In this document: one piece after another, positions 45,174 through 54,519 of the stretch
Numbering within the stretch: the first letter of the stretch is position 1
Layout of the letters: every line of letters begins with the position of its first letter
Origin: Opitutaceae bacterium
GTDB lineage: Bacteria > Verrucomicrobiota > Verrucomicrobiia > Opitutales > Opitutaceae
Direction: 5' to 3'
NCBI GenBank assembly: GCA_028280945.1
Contig: JANQKV010000031.1
Coordinates: 62,001 to 126,000 of the forward strand
Length of the DNA: 64,000 bases
Made by a program: the position numbers and the translations under genes
The notes under the pieces: model-generated
Databases searched by the model: none
What the model saw: only the letters and a program-made list of their open reading frames with translations
Told to the model about the DNA's origin: nothing

Positions 45174-45506
45174 ATGCGTCATACCCCACCCCTCTTTCGG
45201 GCACTTCTGCTGGGCTGCCTGTTGGTTGTCTCCCTCTGGGGAGACTCTTCCCAGGAATACGACCTTGTGATCTACGGCGGAACCTCCGCCGGCATCGCGG
45301 CTGCCATCCAGGCCTCCCGCTTGGATAAGCCTGTCATCATCATTGAGACCTACCGCCGGCACGACGGATTGACCACGGGCGGCCTCGGGCAAACCGACAT
45401 TGGCAACAAGCACGCCGTGGGGGGCGGAGTTGCCGTGCAGGACATCGACACCCTGGAACTGCAGAGTCTTCTCCTCAATCAGGGGCAACGCCTTCGCCCG
45501 CATTGA
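45174..45506 (+). pseudogene. FAD-dependent oxidoreductase with large internal deletion
   Basis: 110 codons remain of a protein that is normally about 500 aa or more. The N-terminus is intact: a signal peptide, then YDLVIYGGTSAGIAAAIQAS (FAD-binding) and GLTTGGLGQTDIGNKHAVGG. It jumps directly to what looks like the C-terminal end of the same family, VAVQDIDTLELQSLLLNQGQ. The junction lies in a G-run (gtggggggcgg, about 45417-45427) and keeps the reading frame. The FAD-binding fold cannot be complete. Homologues occur beside GH29 and sulfatase genes in related bacteria (general knowledge). The 3' end meets the GH29 gene with a 11-bp gap. Confidence 0.7.
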
Positions 45507-45517
45507 TTCCACCCGCC

Positions 45518-46636
45518 ATGAACCGACGCGATTTCATCAAAGCCGGCAGCCTCGCCAGCGCGGTTGCCGCCACCCGCCTAAGCGCAACCGGAGCGCAACC
45601 GGCGGCTCCGTCAACCACTCAGGTCCCTCCCTCGCCCGCCCAGCAGGCCTGGATGGACCTCGGATTCGGGCTCTTCATCCACCACGGGATCAACACCTAC
45701 TTCGACAAGGAATGGAGTGATGGCACCCTCGATGGATCCAAATACAACCCCGACAAGCTCGACACGGACCAGTGGATCCGCACCGCCAAAAACGCCGGCA
45801 TGAAATATGTGGTGCTCGTCTGCAAGCACCACTCCGGCTTCTGCCTGTGGCCCTCCAGATACCAGAACTACAACGTCATGATGGGCCCGGCTAAAAAGGA
45901 CTTGGTCGGAGAAGTCGCGGAATCCGCCCGCAAATATGGCCTCAAGTTTGGTGTCTACTATTCACTCTGGGATCGCCGCGAAAAGTCGCACGACACGGAC
46001 ATCGATTACTACGTGAACGAATTCATGCTCCCCCAACTCGAGGAGCTGCTCACTCAGTATGGGGACGTGGTGGAGTGCTGGTTCGACGGGTTCTGGAAAT
46101 ACCAGAAGACCGGCTGGTCAAAAAAGAACCAGGACATCATCGGCGAGGCCGCCAAACAGGAGGCGAACGACGCCCGCAACGCCGCCTTCATGCAGGCCTG
46201 GCGCAATGAAGGGGCCTATTTTTGGCAGATGGATCACGTCTATCAGCAGGTGAAGAACTGGCAGCCCGACTGCATGGTCATGAACAATTCGACCTCCGCC
46301 TATCCCGGCGTGCCGCTTTTCCCCGTCGACGTGCGCAGTGGCGAAAAATACACCCAGGTCGCCAAGGACCAGAAGATTTGGAACTGGCTGGGGAAGGACG
46401 TTTATTTACCCCTCCAGATCGAGACCACCATGTCCTCCCAGGGGAATGAGAAGTTCCCTTCCGGCAACTGGTTCTGGCACGACTGGGACCAGTCCGTGAA
46501 GAGCAAGGAGACAATTCTGAACTACCTGCGCGTCGCCGAGGCGATGGATGCCAATCTGCTCCTGAATGTGGGCCCGTCCGACCGCGGACTCCTCCGACCC
46601 GAGGATGAGCGCACGCTGAACTCCCTCCGCGCCTGA
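45518..46636 (+). CDS. Alpha-L-fucosidase, glycoside hydrolase family 29
   Basis: A 372-aa retaining alpha-L-fucosidase. The N-terminus MNRRDFIKAGSLASAVAA is a twin-arginine signal, so the enzyme is exported folded. The catalytic barrel begins AWMDLGFGLFIHHGIN. VVLVCKHHSGFCLWPS and VVECWFDGFW, with the likely nucleophile Asp190, are GH29 hallmarks, and LLNVGPSDRGLL is the usual end of the barrel. The C-terminal beta-sandwich found in many GH29 enzymes is missing, making this a short form. A TTG at 45503 is an alternative start, but the ATG at 45518 heads the Tat signal. It removes fucose from the glycan handled by this locus. Confidence 0.92.
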   Translation: MNRRDFIKAGSLASAVAATRLSATGAQPAAPSTTQVPPSPAQQAWMDLGFGLFIHHGINTYFDKEWSDGTLDGSKYNPDKLDTDQWIRTAKNAGMKYVVLVCKHHSGFCLWPSRYQNYNVMMGPAKKDLVGEVAESARKYGLKFGVYYSLWDRREKSHDTDIDYYVNEFMLPQLEELLTQYGDVVECWFDGFWKYQKTGWSKKNQDIIGEAAKQEANDARNAAFMQAWRNEGAYFWQMDHVYQQVKNWQPDCMVMNNSTSAYPGVPLFPVDVRSGEKYTQVAKDQKIWNWLGKDVYLPLQIETTMSSQGNEKFPSGNWFWHDWDQSVKSKETILNYLRVAEAMDANLLLNVGPSDRGLLRPEDERTLNSLRA

Positions 46637-46715
46637 GCAAAACTCCGGTGCCCCTTCCTTCACCTGGAAACACGTGACCGCCACTTCAGGCGGCGGGCCG
46701 GAAGGAGCCACCAAA

Positions 46716-48890
46716 TCACGGGAGTTCGGCATACGCTGGCCGCCAGGGATCGGATACGTCGACCGAATAACCCGTCTGGCCATCCGTGAGGTGCATGACA
46801 CTGTCCTTGATCTTCAGGAAGGGGGAATCCACGTGGCCGCGGCCCGCCCAGGCCTCGGGGATGAGGGACGCATCGTCGAGGAACGCCTTCGGCCGCAATT
46901 CCCGGGCGAGGTATTGCAGAGTCAATTGGCCGCCATCCGCCAGACTCCAGGATACCCGATCCTGCTCCAGCCTGGTCAGGTTCAACCGGTCGCGCGCAAA
47001 GTCGCGGGGACGGTAGGACTCGGCCTCCACCACTTCCATGACAAACCCTCCCGGCGCTCCGGGCAGGACCAGCAGGCGGTCGGTCAGCAGGCGGCTCAGG
47101 GCCCGGGAAACCGCATCCCGGTCCCAGTCCGACGTATCCGGTTCGTGAATACTCGCACCGACCTGCAGCGGCATGATGACCACCCGGGATTTTCCAACCC
47201 GTAATACAATGCGCGCGGCGGAAACTTCCTCGATCGTGACATCCTTACGGGGGATCCACAAGAACGTGCCGGCATACTGCATGCCCGCCTGAAGAAAGGC
47301 TTCCCACTCCCCGGGATCGTCACCGGAGGGAATCCCGACATCCCGCAGAAGCCCCGCCCGGCCTGTAAACCGATCGTAGCTCAAATGCCCCAGGATTTGC
47401 CCGTAGTCCTCCAGGGGTTCCGGCAGGTGGGAATACTGCCCTGGAAAGGTCTGATCCATCATGTAGATCAGGGTGTTCCGGTGTTGCACGAACTGGTCAT
47501 AGGGGCTGTGCCCACCCCGCTGGATCCAGCGGGGCTGCCCCCCGGTGATCGTCACGGTCTCGCCGCTGTCACCACGGAGCGCCAACACCCAGGTGGTCTG
47601 CTGGCCGGAATTGTTGATGTCGTGGGGTTGAACTGAACCCAGGGAAAACTCCCGGTCCTGATAATAATACTCCAGGTGATAACCCGGCCTGGTCATGTCG
47701 TAAAAGGGATGGTTGATCCACGCCTCGAAGGGCAGTTCGACCTCCTTGCGAATCAAGCGGGTGATGACCTCGTTGGGCCGGTAGTTCGACGTCACCTGAT
47801 GCAGGGTGGTCAACAGGGTGTCCGGCTCGGGTGGAGTGTTGTCTCCTCCGACCCACGCCCAGAGGTGCTCATCCATGTCATTCCATTCGTGGCTGTTGGG
47901 ATACCCCCGACGCTGGGCGCCGGTCATGGTGCCGTTGAAGACCTTCAGGCCGTAGGTCGCCAGATAGTAATCCAACACCGACTTCGCCATGTTCCGGGTG
48001 TCCTCCGTTTTCCCGAAGTCATAGAGATTCAGGAAGGCGCGAAGGGAATACGGATAGTAGATGGAGGAGTCATATTCACCGTTTCCGATGCGGTAGAGTT
48101 TCTCGGCATAGTCCCAGAACATCCGGCCCACCTCCTCTCGCGCTACCGGCAGGGTCTTGCCGGAGATGAGCGCCCCGGCGGGAAAGGACTCGGCATACTG
48201 CAGGGCGGCGGACCGCCACATGGTGCGGTGGTTTTCGGTTCCGCCTCCGCCCAAGTGCTCGGCGGGGTTCCCCACGAGGTCCCGGGCATGGCGCAGCGGC
48301 GCGTGCTCCCGGTCTCCGTCGGAGGGGCGGCGCATTTCCGAATAAACCGCCACCGCGTCCATGAAATCCTGATTCCATTCCGGTCCCATCTCATCCTTGA
48401 AGAGCGGCCAAAACCGACCCCAGTTGACCGCGGCGAAGTGGTATTGCTGGCGTAGGTTTCCGGGTATGCCGAGGAAACCCTTCAATTCCGGTTGATCCGA
48501 ATCCAGGATCATCCGGGCCGTGGCATACATCAGGGTGTGCTTCAGGGGATCTCCTCCAAAGGCCAGGACCTGCCCCTGGTCGTTACGTCGCTTCGGTCCG
48601 AAGTAACCCGTGTTTCCCTGTGGGTAGGCCCTGCCCGTGTAGGGCGAGATGATCGTCTCCCCTTCCACCGCCCAGGTAAGGACGGGCAATCCGGTGTCCG
48701 GACACGTGGATCGAGCTTTGGAACGATCCATCACATCCTTGACCGCAAAACGCTCCACCATGCCTGTGATGCGTTCCTGGTAGCCCTCCTCGAAAGCAAA
48801 GGATTCAACGCTCCAAGGAGAGGTTTCTGCGGACAGGGAAGCGACCCAAATCAGGGCCGCCCAAAGATAGGGAGTTTTTCCACGTGGCAT
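46716..48890 (-). CDS. Large secreted protein, unrecognised (toroid/lyase-like layout)
   Basis: A 724-aa protein with a short signal peptide (PYLWAALIWVASLSAE). I do not recognise a family. The first 400 residues are rich in amphipathic helices and aromatics (RIGNGEYDSSIYYPYSLRAF, HEWNDMDEHLWAWVGGD), and the remainder appears beta-rich. This layout is seen in (alpha/alpha)-toroid polysaccharide lyases of the heparinase/alginate-lyase type. Tyr/His-rich stretches such as NHPFYDMTRPGYHLEYYYQD could hold catalytic residues. Its place in a GH29 / TonB receptor / GH50 locus supports a polysaccharide-degrading role, but that is inference. It follows the TonB receptor gene beyond a terminator. Confidence 0.7.
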   Translation of the reverse strand: MPRGKTPYLWAALIWVASLSAETSPWSVESFAFEEGYQERITGMVERFAVKDVMDRSKARSTCPDTGLPVLTWAVEGETIISPYTGRAYPQGNTGYFGPKRRNDQGQVLAFGGDPLKHTLMYATARMILDSDQPELKGFLGIPGNLRQQYHFAAVNWGRFWPLFKDEMGPEWNQDFMDAVAVYSEMRRPSDGDREHAPLRHARDLVGNPAEHLGGGGTENHRTMWRSAALQYAESFPAGALISGKTLPVAREEVGRMFWDYAEKLYRIGNGEYDSSIYYPYSLRAFLNLYDFGKTEDTRNMAKSVLDYYLATYGLKVFNGTMTGAQRRGYPNSHEWNDMDEHLWAWVGGDNTPPEPDTLLTTLHQVTSNYRPNEVITRLIRKEVELPFEAWINHPFYDMTRPGYHLEYYYQDREFSLGSVQPHDINNSGQQTTWVLALRGDSGETVTITGGQPRWIQRGGHSPYDQFVQHRNTLIYMMDQTFPGQYSHLPEPLEDYGQILGHLSYDRFTGRAGLLRDVGIPSGDDPGEWEAFLQAGMQYAGTFLWIPRKDVTIEEVSAARIVLRVGKSRVVIMPLQVGASIHEPDTSDWDRDAVSRALSRLLTDRLLVLPGAPGGFVMEVVEAESYRPRDFARDRLNLTRLEQDRVSWSLADGGQLTLQYLARELRPKAFLDDASLIPEAWAGRGHVDSPFLKIKDSVMHLTDGQTGYSVDVSDPWRPAYAELP

Positions 48891-48940
48891 TGCGACAAGT
48901 TCGGGAAGTTTTAGAAATCAGGCGGTCTCAACCAAAGAAA

Positions 48941-48967
48941 AACGGCCGCAGGATCTCTGCGGCCGTT
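48941..48967 (-). terminator. Rho-independent terminator of the second TonB receptor gene
   Basis: A perfect 11-bp stem (AACGGCCGCAG at 48941-48951 with CTGCGGCCGTT at 48957-48967) and 5-base loop. On the minus strand it is followed by TTTTTCTTTGG. It lies 60 bp past the receptor stop and before the 724-aa protein gene. Confidence 0.9.
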
Positions 48968-49026
48968 GCTGTGTTCCCAGGGCGTTTCATGCTGAAACCT
49001 GCCGCAGGAACGAATTGTTCTTTGGC

Positions 49027-52000
49027 TTACCAGTCGACGGAAGCGGAGAACCGGAAGGACCGCGGAGCGTAACGCGTGCGGGAACGACGTTCCAACGTGC
49101 CAGCGTTCGGGTCCTGGAACTCGATGATCACCTCATCGCCAACCTCATCGAACATGTTGTAGACGTTGAAGTTGAAGTTCCAGTTATACTTCTCGCCGCG
49201 GATCCGGTAACCCAATCCCCCCCGAATATCGAGGTTGTCGCTGAAGAACGGAGTCGGGTAGGTGTTCAGGCGCAGGCTGCCGTCACCAATTTCGACGGAA
49301 GACTGGCGTTCGCCGGTATAGATGGCACCAAACCGGATGGAGAGATCCTTGAGGGGGCCCTCCTGAATGGTGTAGTTGCTCCACATGGAACCACTGTGTT
49401 CCGGGGAGTCATCCAGGCTTTGGCCGATCAGGATATCGCCGTTGCCAGTGGAAGCGCGGGTCGGATCGGTAAAGTTCGACGGACCGCCGAAACGAGTGAT
49501 CCACAGATCATACTCGGTGCCATAGTTGATGCCGCTGAGGGGGTCGACGAAATCGACCAGCGCGAAGCCCTCGGTCACCTCACGCTTCACGTAAGCGTAG
49601 TTGAAGGTGATCTGCCAATTAGGCTTCGGGGAGAAGACCAGCTGGGCGTCCACACCCGTCGATTCGTCATTAAAGGACACGTCCGAACCCCGGCTGTTAC
49701 CGGTCCAGTTGGCGCGGTTGGAACCCGGACCGCCCAGGAAGTCGGTCTGGATGAACGTGCCATCGGTAGCGGTGAAACCGTTGAGCATGGCCTCAATGGC
49801 GGCGCGTTCGATAGGATCGACGGAACCGAGCGTTTCATAGTTAACCACCATCCAGCTTTGGCCGTCATTGGAAGTCGGGTGACCACCGGTGGAGAAGTTC
49901 GGATCCGTCAGCTGGCCCGGGTGTGTCGGCGGGCGGTCCGGAACATAGCCGGCGTTGCCGAGGACTTCCCACACGCGGCTGTCGACCGCGAACGAACGAG
50001 GCAGGCGGGGATCAAAACCACCACGCTCCGGATCGTCGGAACGTTGCACTCCCTTGTTGTTACGCGGGGAGGAAGCGAAGGAGTAGAACCAAATGGCGTT
50101 TTCGCGCTCGATGCTGAAAACCGACGCGGTGCCGGACAGGATGCGGTGTCCGTCGGAGTTTTTGACCAAGTCAAACTTGATACCGGCTTCCAAGCTTTGG
50201 GTCTGCTCGGCTTCGAAGTTCTCACCAAAACCATTGCGCTGACCGGGATTGGGCACAAGACCGGCGGCACTCAAACCATAAACTGACAGGCTGTCATTGA
50301 TGTTCCAAGTCACCCCAAGCGTCGGGCTGGTTTCGGTCTGCCACTCGCCGCCGAAGCGGTAGCCTTCGCGCACCGGGGCGTCCGAACCACGGGCGCCGGG
50401 CAGGCCCTGTTCAACGGCCCACGGGCCGGTGTTCCATTGGCGCTGATCTCCGCTGGAGTCGGTGGGCAGGGACCCGCGCGGCTCGGCGCGAGGGAGGCCG
50501 TCAGCCTGGTAGAGGTATTGGCGGGTCCGAACAATATACTCGTCGTAGCGCACACCACCCACGAGTTGGATTTTGTCTTCCCAGAACTTGCCCTGATAAA
50601 CCGCGTAGGTGCCGTCCTGGGGACGTTCGTCGCGGAAGTCGCGGAAGAAGGTCGGGGTCCAACCCGCCTGATCAATTTGGAACGGAGTGTAGTCATCCCG
50701 GGCATGCCACTGGAAGGGTGAACGGTTTCCGTCGGTCCGGAATATCTCCTGCTCCGTGGATTGGTGACCCAAAACCAACGAATGGTCGGTGTAACCCAGG
50801 AACGGCAGTTCAATACGGTCCCAACGGGCGACAGCTTCCAAACGATAGGAATTCCATTCGATTTCCTGCGGGGTGTCTTCCCAACGGAAGCGGATGGCTT
50901 CATAACCGTTTCCTCCATCCAAACGAGGGCGGCGGACTGACTCTGGGGTGCTGCCGTCGTTGGCGCGGATGCCGACGTCACGGATCAGGAGGCGATCCTC
51001 GTCACGTTTTTGATACTGATAGGAAGCGACGAAAGTAAGCCAATCACCCACGTCCTGTTGGAACTCAAACAAGCCAACCATATCGGTGGTGTCGATTCGC
51101 TGGTCGTCGCCGGACCAACGAAAGGACTCCGGCATCTTACCAATATCACGAGCGATTGAAGTGCGTTCGTTGTATTGATTGCGCACGCTGGAGACCACGT
51201 CCTCCGGGCCGTTGCCCTTGCGGGTGCCCTCGAAGTAGGAGGTATCGATGTAAACGCGACCACCATTCCACGGACGAAATTCCAATTTGGGAGCGATGAA
51301 GAACTTGGTCTGTTCGTCATCGTCGATCCAGTTGTCCCACGTCTGCCAGGCACCCGTGATCCGGTAATTCAGCGTGTCCACACCCAACTTCATGAGCGGA
51401 CCCGTGGCATCGAACGTCGTGCGGTAATTGTTGTTCGAACCAACGGAGAAACCAACGCGATAGCGCTCCACGTTGAGAGGATACTTTGGGATCACGTTGA
51501 CCACGCCGCCGAGAATGCTGTGACCATACAACAGGGCGGCCGGACCGCGCACGACCTCGGCGCGGGAGATGTCAGCGGAGTCCAGGATACCCGGCGTATT
51601 GTAGCCTTGGCGAAGCTGAACATTGGTGTTGAAACCACGAATTTTGAATTGGGTCTCACTCACCCCGGAACCAGAACCGGAAGGCGAGAAGTCAAAGGAG
51701 CGGCGGCCATTCGCCGAGCCACCTGCATTCAGGCTGGCGTTGAAATCCTCGTCCATCACGACGCCAGAACTGAAGGCCAAGCCTTCGCGGATGTCTTCGG
51801 CCCCGGTATCAATCAGGAACTGCTCCGTCACGACCTCAATCGGCATCGGAAGCTCTTTAATGGAGGTCTGGAGGCGCGTTCCGGAAATGGAATTGGTAGC
51901 GACATAGCCTTCACCAGACTCATCCACGCGGAAGGGACTCATGGTGATGACGTCCTCATCCTGCTCCACTTCCTGCGCGGCAAGGAACGGGCTGCTACAG

Positions 52001-52062
52001 AGCAGGCACGTTCCGAAAATGAATGAACAGAGACGAAAAAATCGTCTGTAAGGGGTATTCAT
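49027..52062 (-). CDS. TonB-dependent outer-membrane receptor
   Basis: A 1011-aa receptor with a signal peptide (about residues 10-29). An N-terminal motif typical of Opitutaceae receptors follows (VITMSPFRVDESGEGYVATN, then SGTRLQT). The plug contains IRGFNTNVQLRQGY and VVRGPAALLYGHSILGGVVN, and the beta-barrel ends RSFRFSASVDW. It should import glycans of the second locus. A perfect TCTAACAGTTAGA palindrome lies 124 bp upstream, and a strong terminator follows the gene. Confidence 0.93.
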   Translation of the reverse strand: MNTPYRRFFRLCSFIFGTCLLCSSPFLAAQEVEQDEDVITMSPFRVDESGEGYVATNSISGTRLQTSIKELPMPIEVVTEQFLIDTGAEDIREGLAFSSGVVMDEDFNASLNAGGSANGRRSFDFSPSGSGSGVSETQFKIRGFNTNVQLRQGYNTPGILDSADISRAEVVRGPAALLYGHSILGGVVNVIPKYPLNVERYRVGFSVGSNNNYRTTFDATGPLMKLGVDTLNYRITGAWQTWDNWIDDDEQTKFFIAPKLEFRPWNGGRVYIDTSYFEGTRKGNGPEDVVSSVRNQYNERTSIARDIGKMPESFRWSGDDQRIDTTDMVGLFEFQQDVGDWLTFVASYQYQKRDEDRLLIRDVGIRANDGSTPESVRRPRLDGGNGYEAIRFRWEDTPQEIEWNSYRLEAVARWDRIELPFLGYTDHSLVLGHQSTEQEIFRTDGNRSPFQWHARDDYTPFQIDQAGWTPTFFRDFRDERPQDGTYAVYQGKFWEDKIQLVGGVRYDEYIVRTRQYLYQADGLPRAEPRGSLPTDSSGDQRQWNTGPWAVEQGLPGARGSDAPVREGYRFGGEWQTETSPTLGVTWNINDSLSVYGLSAAGLVPNPGQRNGFGENFEAEQTQSLEAGIKFDLVKNSDGHRILSGTASVFSIERENAIWFYSFASSPRNNKGVQRSDDPERGGFDPRLPRSFAVDSRVWEVLGNAGYVPDRPPTHPGQLTDPNFSTGGHPTSNDGQSWMVVNYETLGSVDPIERAAIEAMLNGFTATDGTFIQTDFLGGPGSNRANWTGNSRGSDVSFNDESTGVDAQLVFSPKPNWQITFNYAYVKREVTEGFALVDFVDPLSGINYGTEYDLWITRFGGPSNFTDPTRASTGNGDILIGQSLDDSPEHSGSMWSNYTIQEGPLKDLSIRFGAIYTGERQSSVEIGDGSLRLNTYPTPFFSDNLDIRGGLGYRIRGEKYNWNFNFNVYNMFDEVGDEVIIEFQDPNAGTLERRSRTRYAPRSFRFSASVDW

Positions 52063-52523
52063 GGTTTGTTGGGTTTGGGGTTAGTTCATGATCCGACAAA
52101 ACTGAGGGGGGGCGCACTCCTTGCTCGTCGGAGGTTAACCGATACTACAAACCTGACCTCGTCCGGCTTTCGAGCGGTTTGAGAGTCTAACAGTTAGAAG
52201 TTCGGCCTGCAAATCCGGGAAGTTAAGGGGAGGAAGTCGAGGGCGGCTCCCATCCCCAGTCGATCCCGCGGGCAAACAGAGCCGCGGGCAAACCGCTCCT
52301 CGCTCAACCCGGGGCTCGCCCTGCTCCGTCCCACGAACCCCAAACATGAAGGCCTAACTGTTCAGTAGACAGACCATTTGACCTCCCGTCGAACCAGCCT
52401 ACCGAGGATGTTTTGCGATCGAATCGAAACGGCCATGGCCCCGTGGCGCGTGTGTTAATCTCTTGTCCGCCGCATGCGGCCTGGAATCCATGCTGCCCTG
52501 GTCAAACGGCAGGCATATTTCAG
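52063..52523. promoter_or_regulatory. Divergent promoter region, TonB receptor / GH50-like
   Basis: A 461-bp gene-free region between two divergent genes. It contains a perfect second-type palindrome (52186) and a half-site (52353). A short direct repeat of CGCGGGCAAAC lies at about 52267 and 52282. No convincing gene, although small frames exist on both strands. Confidence 0.55.
52186..52198. promoter_or_regulatory. Second-type palindrome, site C (perfect)
   Basis: TCTAACAGTTAGA, a perfect 13-bp palindrome around a central A. It lies 124 bp upstream of the TonB receptor start and in the common regulatory region with the divergent GH50-like gene. A partial copy, CCTAACTGTTCAG, lies at 52353-52365. 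Confidence 0.7.
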
Positions 52524-54386
52524 ATGAACAGGATAATTCAGAAAATCACCCTGGCTTGGGGTTTTGTCATGCTGCCCGCAATGGCGCTGGCCCAGGTCGA
52601 AGCCAAACTCGACGCGCTCGTGCAATCTTCCGACCAGGCCTTGGAAGCCTCATTGGGTGAGTTCGGCGGCAAGGCTTCCCGCACCATCAAACTACTGGCC
52701 CCCCAAGGCGTGGAACTTTCCCGAAGCGAAAGCGGGATTCGTCTTGATTTCGATCAAGCGGGCAGCCTCCGCGTCAGCCCGAGCGTGCTTCAACTTCCCG
52801 TTTCGTGGAAGGGATACGGTGAACTCGAATTCATCCTCGAGTCAGCTCGGACCGGAACGATCGAGCTGGCGATTTCCGGCACGACCAGCCGAATCCAACA
52901 AGACTTCGATCTCTCCGACGGAATCCAAGAGTTCAGTTTGGACGTCAGGGAAACCGCCCTGATTGGGGGCCTGGAGAGCAAGCCCGTCTACATCGAGATC
53001 ATTTCCCCTGAACCACAGCGAATTCATCTGCGGGGAATCACCTTACATCGAGCGGCACGAGTTGTTCCCTTGGTGGATCAGTGGGGGCAGCGCAGCCTTT
53101 CGGACTATGCCCAAAAGGTCGCAAGTCTCGATGAACTCAAGAACGATGATGCCGAACACCAATGGCTCGCGGGTCTCCCACCGATGCCGGTTCGGGACAA
53201 GTTCGGCGGTTTCCTCAACCACGATCTGGATACGCAAAAAACCGGTTTCTTCCACGTGGAAAAACACCACGGCCGCTGGATGCTGGTCACACCCGCGGGC
53301 AACCCGTTCTACAGCATCGGGCTGAATGGGGTGCGGTTGCGATCCACCCGCAGCACCGCCGACGTCACCCGCGTCACGGGCCGGGAATGGGTGTTTGAGG
53401 ATCTGCCGGCGCTCGAGGAGTGCCGCCGGTGTTTCTACAGCGATCCGAACTACTTCTCTTTCTACAGTTGGAACATTCTGCGCAAGGACGGTCACTTCGA
53501 CGCCTGGCGTTCCCGCACGGAGGACCGGCTCCACGCCCTGGGATTCAATACCATCGGGAATTGGAGTGACGTGACGTTCTTCGATGATGCGAAGATCCCC
53601 TACACCTACACCCTGGACACCCGCAAGCGGGAGGACCTGCTCATGAGCAACGGCATGCCCGACGTCTTTAATCCAGCATGGATCTCCTACGTCGACGAGG
53701 TGTTCGATGAGATCTCTCGCCAGAAAGACGACCCCTACCTGCTCGGGTATTTCGTGGATAACGAGATGAGCTGGCGCAGCATTCCCAGGCTCGATCCGGA
53801 GAGCGACACGTTTGCATTCCTGGACGGCAAGACCGACGAGGAAAAGATGCGGATTTACGCCGAGCAGTATTTTGCGGTCGTGCACAACACCATGGAGGAA
53901 AAGGACCCCAACCATCTCTACCTCGGCTGCCGGTTCACCAGGAACCTGCGGGGCATACGACCCGTCGCCGAAGCCGCGGGCAAGTATGTGGATGTGCTGT
54001 CGGTAAACGTCTACGCCGCCGTCCCTATCCGGGAGCAAATGGATGAATGGCACCAGCTCGCGGGCAAACCCATCCTGATCGGAGAGCACCACATTCCAAC
54101 TTCCACGCCCAAGCAGCTCCCACCCCGATGGCCGACCTGGCCGGAGCCCGAGCGCAGCGAGATGGTGAAGGAATACGTGCTCACCTGGGCAGAGTTTCCC
54201 TACGCCCTCGGCAGTCACTGGTATCAGTTCAAGGACCAGGAGCTCGCCGGCCGGGGCGACGGGGGTGAAAACCAACCGGTGGGGATCGTGACCATCACCG
54301 ACAAAATCAACCGCGACATCGCGCTCACTTTTCACGAGGTGGGCATGCAGATCGAAGACATCGTGCTTCGCCGTGGTGAACCGTGA
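52524..54386 (+). CDS. GH50-like (beta-agarase family) glycoside hydrolase
   Basis: A 620-aa protein with a signal peptide (MNRIIQKITLAWGFVMLPAM). An N-terminal beta-sandwich (about 30-210) precedes a TIM barrel. The barrel starts KTGFFHVEKHHGRWMLVTPA and continues LHALGFNTIGNWSDVTFFDD, which are blocks typical of GH50. The likely acid/base is Glu414 in YFVDNEMSW and the likely nucleophile is Glu521 in ILIGEHHI. GH50 enzymes are best known as exo-beta-agarases; the true substrate here is not proven. It starts the plus-strand transcript with the SGNH-lyase fusion gene. Confidence 0.82.
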   Translation: MNRIIQKITLAWGFVMLPAMALAQVEAKLDALVQSSDQALEASLGEFGGKASRTIKLLAPQGVELSRSESGIRLDFDQAGSLRVSPSVLQLPVSWKGYGELEFILESARTGTIELAISGTTSRIQQDFDLSDGIQEFSLDVRETALIGGLESKPVYIEIISPEPQRIHLRGITLHRAARVVPLVDQWGQRSLSDYAQKVASLDELKNDDAEHQWLAGLPPMPVRDKFGGFLNHDLDTQKTGFFHVEKHHGRWMLVTPAGNPFYSIGLNGVRLRSTRSTADVTRVTGREWVFEDLPALEECRRCFYSDPNYFSFYSWNILRKDGHFDAWRSRTEDRLHALGFNTIGNWSDVTFFDDAKIPYTYTLDTRKREDLLMSNGMPDVFNPAWISYVDEVFDEISRQKDDPYLLGYFVDNEMSWRSIPRLDPESDTFAFLDGKTDEEKMRIYAEQYFAVVHNTMEEKDPNHLYLGCRFTRNLRGIRPVAEAAGKYVDVLSVNVYAAVPIREQMDEWHQLAGKPILIGEHHIPTSTPKQLPPRWPTWPEPERSEMVKEYVLTWAEFPYALGSHWYQFKDQELAGRGDGGENQPVGIVTITDKINRDIALTFHEVGMQIEDIVLRRGEP

Positions 54387-54519
54387 CGCCTCTCCGGCCA
54401 CAAGCATGTACATCCCGGGACGCCTCACCGACCTGCCGCCAGTGCCCCGGGTGGGGATGCCCGGCACTTGGCACCCAGGTTCCTTTCTGATTTTCATCCC
54501 ATCGTTTGATCGCTCTGCC

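Noticed and set aside
49015..50286. Plus-strand frames of 280-420 aa opposite the second TonB receptor
   Set aside because: Antisense shadows of the receptor with no domain or signal.
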